Assembly (NCBI GenBank): GCA_000432155.1
Contig: FR888494.1
Coordinates: 62,001 to 126,000, forward strand
Source: Eubacterium sp. CAG:274
Lineage (GTDB): Bacteria > Bacillota > Clostridia > Lachnospirales > CAG-274
Reading direction: 5' to 3'
Length of the DNA: 64,000 nucleotides
Both the position numbers and the translations under genes were made by a program. The notes below the pieces were generated by a model. That model was not told where the DNA came from. It did not search any database and saw nothing but the letters and a program-made list of their open reading frames with translations. Position 1 is the first letter of the stretch. Each line of letters opens with the position of its first letter. This document shows, in pieces, positions 1 to 9,528 of the stretch.

Positions 1-693
1 AAAATCTTTTCTATAAAACTTTTTACCTGTTTCAATATACATTGAAGTAGCTTTATTTTTCAATTCTTCGCTAAAACTGCTGTTATTTACATTAATACCT
101 ATACCAACAACAACATATTTTATGCAATCTATTTCAGCACTTAATTCTGTAAGTATGCCTACAACCTTTTTGCCATTTACCAAAATGTCATTTGGCCACT
201 TTATGCCTGCGTTTAAGCCTGTTACTTCCTTTATTGCCTCACATACAGCCATACCTGTTAAAAGTGTAAGCTGAGGAGCTTTCATCGGACTTATATCCGG
301 ATAAAGTAAAAAACTCATACATAGATTATCGTGGCTTTCAGATACCCAAGTTCTGCCCAATCTACCTTTTCCAGCACTTTGATAATCACATACTACAAGC
401 AAGCCGTCATTTTTACCTTTAACAGCCTGTCTTTTACATTCTTCATTTGTAGAGTCTACAGTTTCTAAGAAAAAAGCATTGTTATAATCTATTTCACTTA
501 TGTTCAGAATATCATTTGTTTCTTCAAGAAAATATCCTCTATTGCTTACAGACTTAATATTATAACCCTCATTTTTAAGTTTAGTAATATTTTTCCATAC
601 AGCGGTACGAGAAACACCAAAATGTTTTGCCATTTCTTCCCCTGATATATAATCTCTTTTTTCCTTTAGCAATTTTAAAATCTCATACTTCAT
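1..693 (-). CDS. birA: Biotin--[acetyl-CoA-carboxylase] ligase / biotin repressor BirA (C-terminus off the window)
   Basis: The protein attaches biotin to the biotin carboxyl carrier protein and, in two-domain members, represses biotin genes. About 231 N-terminal residues are visible; the reading frame stays open to base 1, so the C-terminal part lies outside. Residues 1-55 form a winged helix (MAKHFGVSRTAVWKNI), followed by the ligase catalytic domain with GKGRLGRTW near residue 110 and KWPND near 165, the ATP/biotin-binding landmarks of the family. The ATG at 691-693 is preceded by AAGGTGATTAGT. It is divergent from acpS. The DNA-binding domain marks it as the bifunctional, regulatory type. 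Recognition is secure; only the end is missing. Confidence 0.93.
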   Translation of the reverse strand, partial: MKYEILKLLKEKRDYISGEEMAKHFGVSRTAVWKNITKLKNEGYNIKSVSNRGYFLEETNDILNISEIDYNNAFFLETVDSTNEECKRQAVKGKNDGLLVVCDYQSAGKGRLGRTWVSESHDNLCMSFLLYPDISPMKAPQLTLLTGMAVCEAIKEVTGLNAGIKWPNDILVNGKKVVGILTELSAEIDCIKYVVVGIGINVNNSSFSEELKNKATSMYIETGKKFYRKDF

Positions 694-797
694 ACTAATC
701 ACCTTGTTATATAATACCCTAAAAAATACAATTTTGCAATTATTGAATAGATTTTTCTACTAAAATAGTTTATACTTATATTAAGAGGTGGTGTTTT

Positions 798-1166
798 ATG
801 ATTATAGGAATTGGAACTGATATTATTGAAATATCAAGAATACAAAAAGCTGTTGAGAATAAGTCTTTTTTAAGCAAAATATATACCAAATCTGAGCAAC
901 AACTTTTTCATAATTGTAATTATGAAACTCTTGCTGGAAATTTTGCTGCAAAGGAAGCTGTTGTAAAGGCTATAGGTACAGGATTTAAAGGTTGTTCCCC
1001 TAAAGAAATAGAAATTTTTAGACACGAAAGTGGTAAGCCTTATGTTGTATTACACAACAATACAAAAGAAATTTTTGACTCAATAAACGGTGGAAACATT
1101 TCAATTTCTATATCCCATAGCAAAGAAAATGCTGTTGCTTTTGCTGTAATCGAAGCAAAGGAGTGA
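798..1166 (+). CDS. acpS: Holo-[acyl-carrier-protein] synthase
   Basis: It transfers 4'-phosphopantetheine from CoA to apo-ACP, activating it for fatty-acid synthesis in the cytoplasm. The 122-residue length is normal for AcpS. Asp8 in GIGTDI and Glu53 in FAAKEAVVKA are the metal-binding residues of the family, and the C-terminal SISISHSKENAVAFAV strand is typical. The start has GAGGTGGTGTTTT before ATG. It stops with TGA five bases before the nnrE-nnrD start, so the two are very probably cotranscribed, an arrangement common in Firmicutes. Confidence 0.95.
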   Translation: MIIGIGTDIIEISRIQKAVENKSFLSKIYTKSEQQLFHNCNYETLAGNFAAKEAVVKAIGTGFKGCSPKEIEIFRHESGKPYVVLHNNTKEIFDSINGGNISISISHSKENAVAFAVIEAKE

Positions 1167-1170
1167 TTTT

Positions 1171-2646
1171 ATGGATATAGTAACAACTGCACAAATGAAA
1201 GCCATTGAGGCCGATGCCATAGAGAAAAAAGGAGTTCCCTCTCTTTTACTTATGGAAAATGCCGCCTATGGCGTAAAAAAAGAAGTTTTAAAATTTAGCC
1301 CAAAATCTGTTATAGTTTTTGCTGGCAAAGGTAATAATGGCGGAGATGGTTTAGCTGTAAGCCGTCAACTTATGGCTATGGGGATTAATGTTAAAATCTA
1401 TTTTGTTGGAGATTTTAACAAAGCTACTCCAGATTGCAATAAAAATCTCAATTATCTTAAAGCCTATAAAGCAAATATCCACTATATCACAGATAATATT
1501 AACTTAATAGATGTTTCAGATGCTGACTTAATTATAGATGCCCTTATTGGCACTGGTTTAAATCGTCAATTAAGTCCCTTATATAGTGAAATAGTAAATA
1601 TTATTAACACCTCAGGTAAAACCGTTATTTCCGTAGATTGCCCTACTGGTGTTAATTCTGATACAGGAGAGGACTATGGTATCGCTGTTAATTCTGATGT
1701 TACTATAACTTTCCATTTACCTAAAGTAGGCATTTTACTTTATCCTGCAAATAGCCATATTAAAAAATTGGTTGTTTCAAACATAGGTATCCCATATATT
1801 TCAAAAAATAATATTTTTACATTAGATAAAAAATCAGCCAAAGAACTTTTGCCACAGCGTGTAGAAAATTCCAACAAAGGTACTTACGGCAAAGCACTTT
1901 TCATCTCTGGCTGTGATACAATGGCTGGAGCAGCTATTATAAATGCCAAAAGTGCCTATAAATGTGGCTGTGGTCTTGTAAATATATGTTCCACTCGTCA
2001 TGTTATAGGTGTTGCTCATTGTACAATACCAGAGGCAGTAACAACATTAAATTCTGATATACCAAAAGCCTTAGACGGTAAAAATGCTATTGCTATAGGT
2101 TCTGGTTTAGGAATAAGTGATAATAGCCGAAAAATGCTTGAATATGTAATTGAAAATTCAAAAGCACCTTTAGTTATAGATGCTGACGGACTTAACATAC
2201 TTTCTGAAAATACAGATTTACTTAAAAAGTTAAAGGTAAATTGTGTTATAACCCCTCATTTAAAAGAGATGAGCCGACTTACAAATGTACCTGTAAATGA
2301 AATTGCCAACAATATGCAACAGGTGGCATTGGATTTTGCTAAAAAGTACAATATTGTAGCTGTACTTAAATCCGCCCATACAGTTATTGCAAATCCTAAC
2401 GGAAAAATATGTATAAATACTACGGGTACAAGTGCTATGAGTAAAGGTGGTTCTGGGGATAGTCTTACAGGTGTTATAACTGGACTTATTGCACAGGGTT
2501 TAAAGCCTTTTGATTCAGCTTGTCTGGGTACTTACTTAAATGGTAAATCTGGCGAAATTGCAGAAAAGAAACTTTCATCTTATTCTGTAATGGCAACAGA
2601 TATTTCAGATTGCATTTGTGATGCAATAAATGATATTTTAGCCTAA
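1171..2646 (+). CDS. nnrE-nnrD: Bifunctional NAD(P)H-hydrate epimerase / ADP-dependent (S)-NAD(P)H-hydrate dehydratase
   Basis: This nicotinamide-nucleotide repair enzyme epimerises damaged hydrated NAD(P)H and dehydrates the S form using ADP. The 491 residues are a fusion. An N-terminal YjeF epimerase domain (about 1-210) carries AGKGNNGGDG near residue 52 and DALIGTGL. A C-terminal ribokinase-like dehydratase domain (about 220-491) carries KGGSGDSLTG near residue 430, the ADP-site glycine loop with its catalytic Asp. The length matches the E. coli-type fusion. It directly follows acpS and ends at a strong terminator. Confidence 0.95.
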   Translation: MDIVTTAQMKAIEADAIEKKGVPSLLLMENAAYGVKKEVLKFSPKSVIVFAGKGNNGGDGLAVSRQLMAMGINVKIYFVGDFNKATPDCNKNLNYLKAYKANIHYITDNINLIDVSDADLIIDALIGTGLNRQLSPLYSEIVNIINTSGKTVISVDCPTGVNSDTGEDYGIAVNSDVTITFHLPKVGILLYPANSHIKKLVVSNIGIPYISKNNIFTLDKKSAKELLPQRVENSNKGTYGKALFISGCDTMAGAAIINAKSAYKCGCGLVNICSTRHVIGVAHCTIPEAVTTLNSDIPKALDGKNAIAIGSGLGISDNSRKMLEYVIENSKAPLVIDADGLNILSENTDLLKKLKVNCVITPHLKEMSRLTNVPVNEIANNMQQVALDFAKKYNIVAVLKSAHTVIANPNGKICINTTGTSAMSKGGSGDSLTGVITGLIAQGLKPFDSACLGTYLNGKSGEIAEKKLSSYSVMATDISDCICDAINDILA

Positions 2647-2650
2647 AACT

Positions 2651-2700
2651 AAAGCACAAGGCATAATGAAGTACAATTCATTACAACCTTGTGCTTTTTT
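2651..2700 (+). terminator. Intrinsic terminator after acpS-nnrED
   Basis: An 11-bp stem AAAGCACAAGG/CCTTGTGCTTT (2651-2661 and 2687-2697) encloses a secondary AATGAA/TTCATT pairing and is followed by a T run. The T run overlaps the stop codon of the converging gene at 2699. Confidence 0.9.
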
Positions 2701-3067
2701 AATTTAATTTATTTCCACATTTAGGACAATATTCAAAATTTTCCTCTGTTACATATCCACAGTAATTGCATTTTTTAATTACTGGAGTTTGACCCTCATA
2801 TTCTAAATCATTTTGGGATATAACTATAGGTTCGCCCTTTTCTATAGCTCTACCTACTTCATTATCAAGTTTATAAGTTTTGCCACAGCAAGAAGTCTGT
2901 ACATAATATTTTCTACCCCATTTAAAAATAGGTATAAAAAATAATGATAGTACAGTATAAGCCACAAAGACTTGATACTCCCCTACAATCCCACAATCGG
3001 GGCAAACAAAATTTTGAATAAAATTCAACTTTTTATAGTCGCTATTTATTCCCATTATAAAAAACAT
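2699..3067 (-). CDS. Zinc-ribbon protein with one membrane-like segment
   Basis: This 122-residue protein resembles the zinc_ribbon_15 type. An N-terminal CPDCG pair is followed by a hydrophobic stretch ending FFIPIFKWGRKYYVQTSCCGKTY, in which the FFIP and CC elements form the second half of the first ribbon. A second four-Cys ribbon sits at the C-terminus (CNYCGYVTEENFEYCPKCG). The start is set by AAGGAGAATTATA before ATG. It lies downstream of glgP but behind a terminator whose T tract runs into this SD. The biochemical role is unknown; a membrane-associated metal-binding or protein-contact function is only inference. Confidence 0.75.
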   Translation of the reverse strand: MFFIMGINSDYKKLNFIQNFVCPDCGIVGEYQVFVAYTVLSLFFIPIFKWGRKYYVQTSCCGKTYKLDNEVGRAIEKGEPIVISQNDLEYEGQTPVIKKCNYCGYVTEENFEYCPKCGNKLN

Positions 3068-3085
3068 TATAATTCTCCTTAAAAA

Positions 3086-3107
3086 GGCACACCAAAAATG
3101 ATGTGCC
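3086..3107 (-). terminator. Terminator after glgP
   Basis: On the minus strand GGCACA...TGTGCC closes a hairpin followed by TTTTT. The T run leads straight into the AAGGAG Shine-Dalgarno of the next gene, so read-through would feed the zinc-ribbon gene. Confidence 0.75.
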
Positions 3108-3133
3108 CTTCAGTAATATTAAAATATTAATAA

Positions 3134-5590
3134 TTAATCAATATGAACTGGCTTTAAATCCCAAATATCATCAGCATATTCCTGAATAGTTCTGTCTGAT
3201 GAGAACTTACCACTATTAGCAGTATTTAAAATAGCCATCTTAGCCCAATGTTTCTTATCTTTGTAAGCCTTGTCAATTCTGTCCTGTGCTTCTGCATAAG
3301 CTGCAAAATCTTTGAGGACAAAGTATTCGTCTGGTCTGTTACCATTTATACCATTGAGAAGTGAGTTATAAATATCTCTGAAAAGTTCTCTGTCTTCATC
3401 AAGAGTACCATTAATAAGCATATTCATAACATTTCTTACATCAGAATTCATATTGTAAATATCCCAAGGATTATAGTCATTCTTAGCATATTCAGCAATA
3501 ACTTCATCAGCTTTCATACCGAAAATAAATATATTTTCGTCGCCAACTTCTTCTCTGATTTCAACATTAGCACCATCAAGTGTACCAAGAGTCAAAGCAC
3601 CGTTTAACATAAACTTCATATTACCAGTACCAGATGCTTCCTTACTAGCTGTAGAAATCTGTTCTGAAACATCAGCAGCTGGAATAAGCTTTTCAGCAAG
3701 AGTTACTCTGTAATTTTCAGCAAATATAACCTTAATCTTGCCATCAATAGTTTCATCATTGTTTACTAAATCAGCTACGGAATTAATAAGCTTAATAATA
3801 AGTTTTGCCATTCTGTAACCAGCAGCAGATTTTGCACCAAAGATAAATGTTCTAGGTGCAATATCAAGACCAGGATTTACCTTTAACTTATTGTAAAGAC
3901 TTAAAACATGAAGTATATTTAAAAGCTGTCTCTTATATTCGTGAAGTCGTTTTACCTGAATATCAAAAATAGAGTCTGGATTAATTTCAACACCAGTTGT
4001 CTTCTTGAAGTAATCAGCTAAAGCAATTTTATTTTCCTTCTTAATATCCATAAACTGTGCCTGGAAAATTGGGTCATCTGCCAGTTTTTCAAGACCCTTT
4101 AACTTAGTAAGGTCTTTTTCCCAACCCTCGCCAACTTTATTTGTAATAAGACTAGCAAGTTTTGGATTTGCGTGTCCAAGCCATCTTCTCTGTGTAATAC
4201 CATTAGTCTTGTTATTGAACTTTTCAGGATAAATTTCATAGAAATCCTTTAATTCCTGATTTTTAAGTATTTCAGTATGAAGTGCTGCAACACCATTTAC
4301 AGAATGTGAACCAACAATAGCAAGCCAAGCCATTCTTATCTGACCGTCAGCAACAATAGCCATTTTTCTAATCTTTTCTGGATTATTACCAAACTTAGAA
4401 ATAAGCATATCGCAGAATCTTCTGTTAATTTCTTCAACAATCATATAAATTCTAGGAAGAAGTCTTGAGAAAAGTTCGATTGGCCATTTTTCAAGTGCTT
4501 CTGACATTATAGTATGGTTAGTATATGCACAGCACTTAGTTGTAATTTCCCATGCTTCATCCCAAGGAAGGTCATTTTCATCAACTAAAATACGCATTAA
4601 TTCAGCTACAGCAATACTAGGATGAGTATCATTTAACTGGAAAGCATACTTTTCTGGAAGTTTAGAAAAATCATTACCAAAAAGTTCCTTGAACTTAGCA
4701 ATTACTCTCTGGAGTGTAGCAGAAACAAAGAAGTACTGCTGTCTTAATCTAAGTTCCTTACCTGCATAATGTTCATCAGCTGGATAAAGTACCTCTGTAA
4801 TAGTTCTAGCCATATTTTCCTGTTCAACAGCCTTTGAATAATCTCCAGCATTAAAGCTCTTTAAATCAAAACCTGCCTTTGGCTGAGCATCCCATAATCT
4901 AAGAGTATTAACTGTCTTGTTACCATAACCAACAACAGGATAGTCATAAGGAATAGCTACAATAGTCTGGCAGTTTTCCTGTATAAATTTATATTCGCCA
5001 TTTTCCTTTTTAACAGCCTTTACATCACCAAAGAAATTAACATCAACAGCATATTCTTGGCGTTCTACACCCCAAACATCACCGTCTTTAAGCCAGTTAT
5101 CTGGCTTTTCAACCTGATAACCATTTTCTATCTTCTGTTCAAAAATACCATAATGGTATCTAATACCACAGCCATAAGCTGGTAATTCAAGTGTAGAAAG
5201 TGAGTCTAAGAAACAAGCTGCAAGTCTACCAAGACCACCATTACCAAGACCTGGGTCGCGTTCTACATCTTCAAGAGCATTGTAATCAATCCCCAATTCC
5301 TCTAAAGCTTCTGAAACTGTGTTATTTGCACACATATTAAGAACGGCATTTCCTAAGAAACGACCCATTAAAAACTCCATAGATAAATAACAAACAACCT
5401 TACAGCCCTTGCTGTCATAGGCATCATGAGTTTTAACCCAATTATCAGAAATATAACTTCTGATAGTAAAAACAAGTGCCTTGTAAAGTTCAACATTACT
5501 AGCAGTCTTTACAGTCTTTCTGAAAAGGCTCTTTACATTGTTAGCAAGCTGTTCCTTAAATTCCTCTTTGTTAATTGTCATATTGTTCAT
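3134..5590 (-). CDS. glgP: Glycogen / maltodextrin phosphorylase
   Basis: It releases glucose-1-phosphate from alpha-1,4-glucans with PLP and phosphate. The 818 residues are full length for GT35. GNGGLGRLAACFLDS near residue 115 and the PLP-lysine segment EASGTGNMK near residue 657 are hallmarks of the family. ATG is preceded by AAGGAG eight bases upstream. It lies 42 bp behind prfA on the same strand and is followed by its own terminator. Substrate preference (glycogen or maltodextrin) cannot be read from the sequence. Confidence 0.96.
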   Translation of the reverse strand: MNNMTINKEEFKEQLANNVKSLFRKTVKTASNVELYKALVFTIRSYISDNWVKTHDAYDSKGCKVVCYLSMEFLMGRFLGNAVLNMCANNTVSEALEELGIDYNALEDVERDPGLGNGGLGRLAACFLDSLSTLELPAYGCGIRYHYGIFEQKIENGYQVEKPDNWLKDGDVWGVERQEYAVDVNFFGDVKAVKKENGEYKFIQENCQTIVAIPYDYPVVGYGNKTVNTLRLWDAQPKAGFDLKSFNAGDYSKAVEQENMARTITEVLYPADEHYAGKELRLRQQYFFVSATLQRVIAKFKELFGNDFSKLPEKYAFQLNDTHPSIAVAELMRILVDENDLPWDEAWEITTKCCAYTNHTIMSEALEKWPIELFSRLLPRIYMIVEEINRRFCDMLISKFGNNPEKIRKMAIVADGQIRMAWLAIVGSHSVNGVAALHTEILKNQELKDFYEIYPEKFNNKTNGITQRRWLGHANPKLASLITNKVGEGWEKDLTKLKGLEKLADDPIFQAQFMDIKKENKIALADYFKKTTGVEINPDSIFDIQVKRLHEYKRQLLNILHVLSLYNKLKVNPGLDIAPRTFIFGAKSAAGYRMAKLIIKLINSVADLVNNDETIDGKIKVIFAENYRVTLAEKLIPAADVSEQISTASKEASGTGNMKFMLNGALTLGTLDGANVEIREEVGDENIFIFGMKADEVIAEYAKNDYNPWDIYNMNSDVRNVMNMLINGTLDEDRELFRDIYNSLLNGINGNRPDEYFVLKDFAAYAEAQDRIDKAYKDKKHWAKMAILNTANSGKFSSDRTIQEYADDIWDLKPVHID

Positions 5591-5632
5591 CCTACCATCT
5601 CCTTCAAAAAATCCCTTAATATAACCCTTTTA

Positions 5633-6712
5633 TTACATTGCCTCATCGCCGGCTTTTAACTTTTCAGCCTGTTCAGTTGTAATGAGTGCATCCATAATTT
5701 CGTCCAAATCGCCATCAATAATTGAATCCAATCTGTGTAAAGTTAAACCAATTCTGTGGTCTGTAACTCTACCCTGTGGATAATTATATGTTCTGATTCT
5801 TTCGTTTCTGTTACCTCTACCAATCTGGCTCTTTCTTTCACTAGCAATTTCATCATGCTGTTTCTGCTGTTCCAAATCGTAAAGACGGCTCATAAGTACC
5901 TTTAAAGCCTTTTCCTTATTTTTTAACTGGCTTTTTTCGTCCTGACATGAAATTACAATACCTGTAGGATAATGAGTAAGTCTTACGGCTGAGTCAGTTG
6001 TGTTTACACACTGACCACCATTACCACTAGCTCTGAAAACATCAAATCTACAATCATTCATATTTAACTTAACATCAACAGCCTCAACTTCTGGAAGTAC
6101 GGCAACAGACGCAGTTGAAGTATGAATTCTACCACTAGATTCAGTAGCCGGTATTCTCTGTACTCTGTGAACACCACTTTCATACTTTAATCTTGAATAA
6201 GCACCCTGACCTGAAATCATAAATGAAATTTCTCTGAAACCACCAGCTTCACTTTCATTTACAGACATAATTTCAGTTTTCCAGCGTCTTCTTTCAGCAT
6301 AACGAGAGTACATTCTATAAAGGTCGCCAGCAAAAATATTTGCTTCGTCACCACCTGCACCACCTCTAATTTCAACAATAACATTCTTGTCATCATTAGG
6401 GTCTTTAGGAAGCATAAGAATTTTTAACTCTTCCTCTGTGTCAACAATTTTCTTTTTATTTTCTGAAAATTCTTCTTTTACAAGAGCCTTAAAGTCATCA
6501 TCAATAGAACTGTCATTAAGCATTTCTTCTGCCTCTGCAAGTTCTTCCTTTATCTTTTTGTATTCTCTATATTTTTCAACAATAGGAGTAATATCGCTGT
6601 GTTCTTTCATCAGCTTTCTCCATCTTTCATTATCGGCAATGATTTCTGGGTCATTTATAAGGTCCGATAATTCTTCATATCTTCTTTCTATATCTGCAAG
6701 TCTTTCAAGCAT
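5633..6712 (-). CDS. prfA: Peptide chain release factor 1
   Basis: RF1 reads UAA and UAG and triggers peptidyl-tRNA hydrolysis on the ribosome. The 359 residues are normal. The anticodon-like PAT tripeptide (RVQRIPATES) identifies RF1 rather than RF2, and the GGQ motif is near residue 231 (SGNGGQCVNTTDSAVR). The GGQ glutamine is methylated by PrmC, encoded immediately upstream on the same strand, so enzyme and substrate share an operon. Confidence 0.97.
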   Translation of the reverse strand: MLERLADIERRYEELSDLINDPEIIADNERWRKLMKEHSDITPIVEKYREYKKIKEELAEAEEMLNDSSIDDDFKALVKEEFSENKKKIVDTEEELKILMLPKDPNDDKNVIVEIRGGAGGDEANIFAGDLYRMYSRYAERRRWKTEIMSVNESEAGGFREISFMISGQGAYSRLKYESGVHRVQRIPATESSGRIHTSTASVAVLPEVEAVDVKLNMNDCRFDVFRASGNGGQCVNTTDSAVRLTHYPTGIVISCQDEKSQLKNKEKALKVLMSRLYDLEQQKQHDEIASERKSQIGRGNRNERIRTYNYPQGRVTDHRIGLTLHRLDSIIDGDLDEIMDALITTEQAEKLKAGDEAM

Positions 6713-6744
6713 TTTTTTCCTCCTGTTCGTATATGGTCAGTATA

Positions 6745-7581
6745 TCATAATTTAAACCCAATTACAAGTCTGTCAAGTCCTGCCAAATCCTGTTTAACAT
6801 TAATATTAACAAATCCTGCATTTTCTAACAGACTTTTTACCTGTCCCCCTTGATTGTACCCTATTTCAAAGACTATGCAACCATTTTGGTTAATATAATT
6901 CTTAGCTTGATTTATAATATTTCTGTAAAAATCCAAACCATCTTTTCCACCATCTAAAGCAAGCATAGGTTCATAATCTTTTACCTGTTCCATAAGTGTG
7001 GGTATAACTTCACTTTCAATATAAGGTGGGTTTGAAACAAGAACATCAAAAGTTTCATTAATATTTTCAAACAAGTCACTTTCTATAAAGTTGACATCTG
7101 CATTTAATATTTTGGCATTTTCTCTGGCTACTTCCAAAGCCTTTGAAGATATATCTGAGGCTGTAACTTTAGCTTTTGTGTAATGGGCAACACTTATTGC
7201 AATAGCTCCTGTACCAGTACACATATCCAATACAGTATTATAGCCACTATTTTCTATAGTGGCTATAACCTCCTCAACTATATTTTCAGTATCCCCTCTT
7301 GGAATGAGAGTATTCTCTGTTACTTTAAAATCAAGTCCCATAAACTCACAATGACCCAAAATATACTGCATAGGCTTATTTTTTAATCTTTCTTTCACAA
7401 GATTTTCAAGTCTGTTAATCTGTTCTTCAGTAACTTCATCTCTATCGTGAGTAACAAGCTGTATTTTAGTAAGCCCAGTAACCTCGCTTACCAAAAGACT
7501 GCTATCAAGGGAATAAGTATCAATGCCCTGTTCTTTTAAGCGTTTTTTTGTATCGTTTAAAATTTCCTTAACTGTTGGCAT
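6745..7581 (-). CDS. prmC: Release factor glutamine methyltransferase
   Basis: It N5-methylates the GGQ glutamine of release factors using SAM. The SAM site VLDMCTGTGAIAIS and the catalytic NPPY (VSNPPYIE, near residue 184) are present. An upstream ATG at 7611 would add ten residues but has no SD. The ATG at 7579-7581 (MPTVKEIL) has GAGGAGG about 12 bases upstream, inside the tail of the preceding gene, and matches the usual N-terminus. It overlaps the upstream gene by 14 bases, suggesting coupled translation. Confidence 0.95.
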   Translation of the reverse strand: MPTVKEILNDTKKRLKEQGIDTYSLDSSLLVSEVTGLTKIQLVTHDRDEVTEEQINRLENLVKERLKNKPMQYILGHCEFMGLDFKVTENTLIPRGDTENIVEEVIATIENSGYNTVLDMCTGTGAIAISVAHYTKAKVTASDISSKALEVARENAKILNADVNFIESDLFENINETFDVLVSNPPYIESEVIPTLMEQVKDYEPMLALDGGKDGLDFYRNIINQAKNYINQNGCIVFEIGYNQGGQVKSLLENAGFVNINVKQDLAGLDRLVIGFKL

Positions 7582-8527
7582 TTTCTTCTGGTTCCTCCTC
7601 AAGTACAGCATTTAAAGATGCAATAGCAACCTCAATCATAGAGTCATCTGGCTCGCTTGTTGTAATAATCTGCATAGCAATACCAGGGGCACTAATAATA
7701 TTTACAAGTAAATTGTCGTGCTTACCTGCATATCGTATAAATTCATATGAAATACCGGCAATAGCTGGTACTAATATTATTCTTGAGAGAACTCTGAGCC
7801 AAAGTACATCTGTTCTTATAAAGAAGAAAAGTATAATACTTACAAGCATAACTATAACTAAAAAGCTAGTACCACATCTCTTATGGAATCGTGAGTTGTG
7901 TCTTACATTTTCTACTGTTAATTCTTCTCCACTTTCAAAGCAATTTATTGTCTTATGCTCTGCTCCATGGTACATAAACACTCTTTTAATATCTTTCATT
8001 TGAGATACTAAAAACATATATCCCACAAAAATAATTATCTTTATAACACCTTCAATAACACTTCTTAGAGTGGCATCTCCATGTAAAAGGTTTGTAACTG
8101 CACCGCCTAAAAATGTAGGTAATACCATAAAAATACCAATACATAAAATAATTGATACTGCTACACTAAAATAAATAAGATAGTCAGCTAACTTATCTCC
8201 AAACTTATTTTCAAGCCACTTTTCAAACTTACTTTCTTGGTCATATTCAATATCATCAAGACCTGCAAGAGTAGCAGACTTTGTTGTAACCTTCATACCC
8301 ATTACAAGGCTATCTACAAAAGCAACCACACCTCTTATAATAGGCCAACCTAAAATTTTACACTTTTCTGCTGCTGGTTTTATAGGTGTTTTTTCAACAA
8401 CAATTTCCTTTTTAGGTGTTCTGACTGCTAAGGCGTAGAGTTTTTTACCTCTCATCATTACACCCTCTATTACAGCCTGACCGCCTATGCCCTTTCCACC
8501 TACTTGGCATTTCTTTTTATTATCCAT
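7568..8527 (-). CDS. DUF1385 membrane protein, YqhQ-like
   Basis: This family is a conserved multi-pass membrane protein often found next to prmC and prfA in Firmicutes, as here. The N-terminal GGQAVIEGVMMRG and the central HGAEHKTINCFE are its fingerprints; four or so hydrophobic segments follow. A TTG at 8537-8539 lies inside the SD (GGAGGATAAA), so ATG 8525-8527 (MDNKKK) is preferred. The family has no firmly established biochemical function; the conserved His/Glu motif hints at metal binding, which is inference. Confidence 0.9.
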   Translation of the reverse strand: MDNKKKCQVGGKGIGGQAVIEGVMMRGKKLYALAVRTPKKEIVVEKTPIKPAAEKCKILGWPIIRGVVAFVDSLVMGMKVTTKSATLAGLDDIEYDQESKFEKWLENKFGDKLADYLIYFSVAVSIILCIGIFMVLPTFLGGAVTNLLHGDATLRSVIEGVIKIIIFVGYMFLVSQMKDIKRVFMYHGAEHKTINCFESGEELTVENVRHNSRFHKRCGTSFLVIVMLVSIILFFFIRTDVLWLRVLSRIILVPAIAGISYEFIRYAGKHDNLLVNIISAPGIAMQIITTSEPDDSMIEVAIASLNAVLEEEPEENANS

Positions 8528-8539
8528 TTTATCCTCCAA

Positions 8540-9382
8540 TTACTTAATACTATTTACAGCAGAAGAAATCTGCATATTTAAAGCCTTACTTTGCTCTAAA
8601 ATTCCACTAATCTTTTCCTTAGCATCATCAGCATTTAACTTTCCATTAAACAATGAATCCAATATATCACAAAGTTCCTCAAGTTTATTGAGAGATTGAC
8701 CACAAAGATTATGTAACTGTGTCAATGACGGTGGAACTGATAAAGAATTATGTATACTCTTTGCCTTTTCTAAATCACTTCTGACAGTTGTAAGCTCTGA
8801 AATAAGCATAGGCAATTTTCCCTCTGCATTATCGCTTGTTACCATATACATATTATCAGCAAGCTCATCAAAAGATGCCATATATTTTACAATTTGACTA
8901 TAGCTATCTAAGTATTTTTTTATATCTTCTTTGCTGTCTGTTGAAATATTAGTAACCTGAGCAATATTTGTCATTACTACAGTTTTTGAATTACTATCCC
9001 ATACTACAGAAAGTCCAGCTGCTTCGCCAATAGCTCTTAAAGGTAACATTAAAGAGCCATTTAAAATCTGAGCTGGAACATCTAATTTTTTTCCTACTCC
9101 GTTTACACTAAAGCTATCTGCTCCAGTTTGTATTGATATAGATTTATTATCCTTATTCAAGGTAGCCGTCTTTGTGTTGGCATCCCATTCAATACTGTAT
9201 CCTAAATTTTCAAATATTCCCCTTAAAGGAACCATTGTTCTGTTATTTATTACTGTTGGTTCTTGACCGGAAAATTTTACATAACTTCCGTCAAGTTTTA
9301 CTTGTATATTTGACTGAGCATAGGTCAAAGCTGGAAAGGCAATACATACACAGCTCAGTAAAATAGCAATTTTTTTCTTCAT
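8540..9382 (-). CDS. Secreted protein with copper amine oxidase N-terminal-like (stalk) domains
   Basis: A signal peptide (MKKKIAILLSCVCIAFPALTYAQ) is followed by two repeats of the stalk domain (VPLRGIFENLGYSIEWD and LPLRAIGEAAGLSVVWD), residues about 28-135. A Lys/Glu-rich, probably helical domain follows to residue 280. No amine oxidase catalytic part is present; in Clostridia this module is a common extracellular non-catalytic fold. AAGGAG lies 7 bases before ATG. It heads the run yqhQ-prmC-prfA-glgP. Its function is unknown; a cell-surface location is likely. Confidence 0.85.
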   Translation of the reverse strand: MKKKIAILLSCVCIAFPALTYAQSNIQVKLDGSYVKFSGQEPTVINNRTMVPLRGIFENLGYSIEWDANTKTATLNKDNKSISIQTGADSFSVNGVGKKLDVPAQILNGSLMLPLRAIGEAAGLSVVWDSNSKTVVMTNIAQVTNISTDSKEDIKKYLDSYSQIVKYMASFDELADNMYMVTSDNAEGKLPMLISELTTVRSDLEKAKSIHNSLSVPPSLTQLHNLCGQSLNKLEELCDILDSLFNGKLNADDAKEKISGILEQSKALNMQISSAVNSIK

Positions 9383-9506
9383 ATATATGCTCCTTCCCCA
9401 TTCTATCTATATAATTTAAACACAAAAGCATAAAAAACACAATAGTTAATGGTGTAAAATCATAATTTTTTAATATAAAAACTACATTTTTTTTACTTAT
9501 ATAAAA

Positions 9507-9528
9507 AGAGGCTACATATGTAACCTCT
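9507..9528 (-). terminator. Terminator after the 52-residue membrane peptide gene
   Basis: On the minus strand AGAGGTTAC/GTAGCCTCT form a 9-bp stem around ATAT, followed by TTTTT. The stem overlaps the TAG stop of the small gene. Confidence 0.85.

Noticed and set aside
6010..6030. Cys after GGQ in RF1 (GGQC) as a possible defect
   Set aside because: The GGQ itself is intact and variation of the next residue is tolerated; nothing suggests loss of function.
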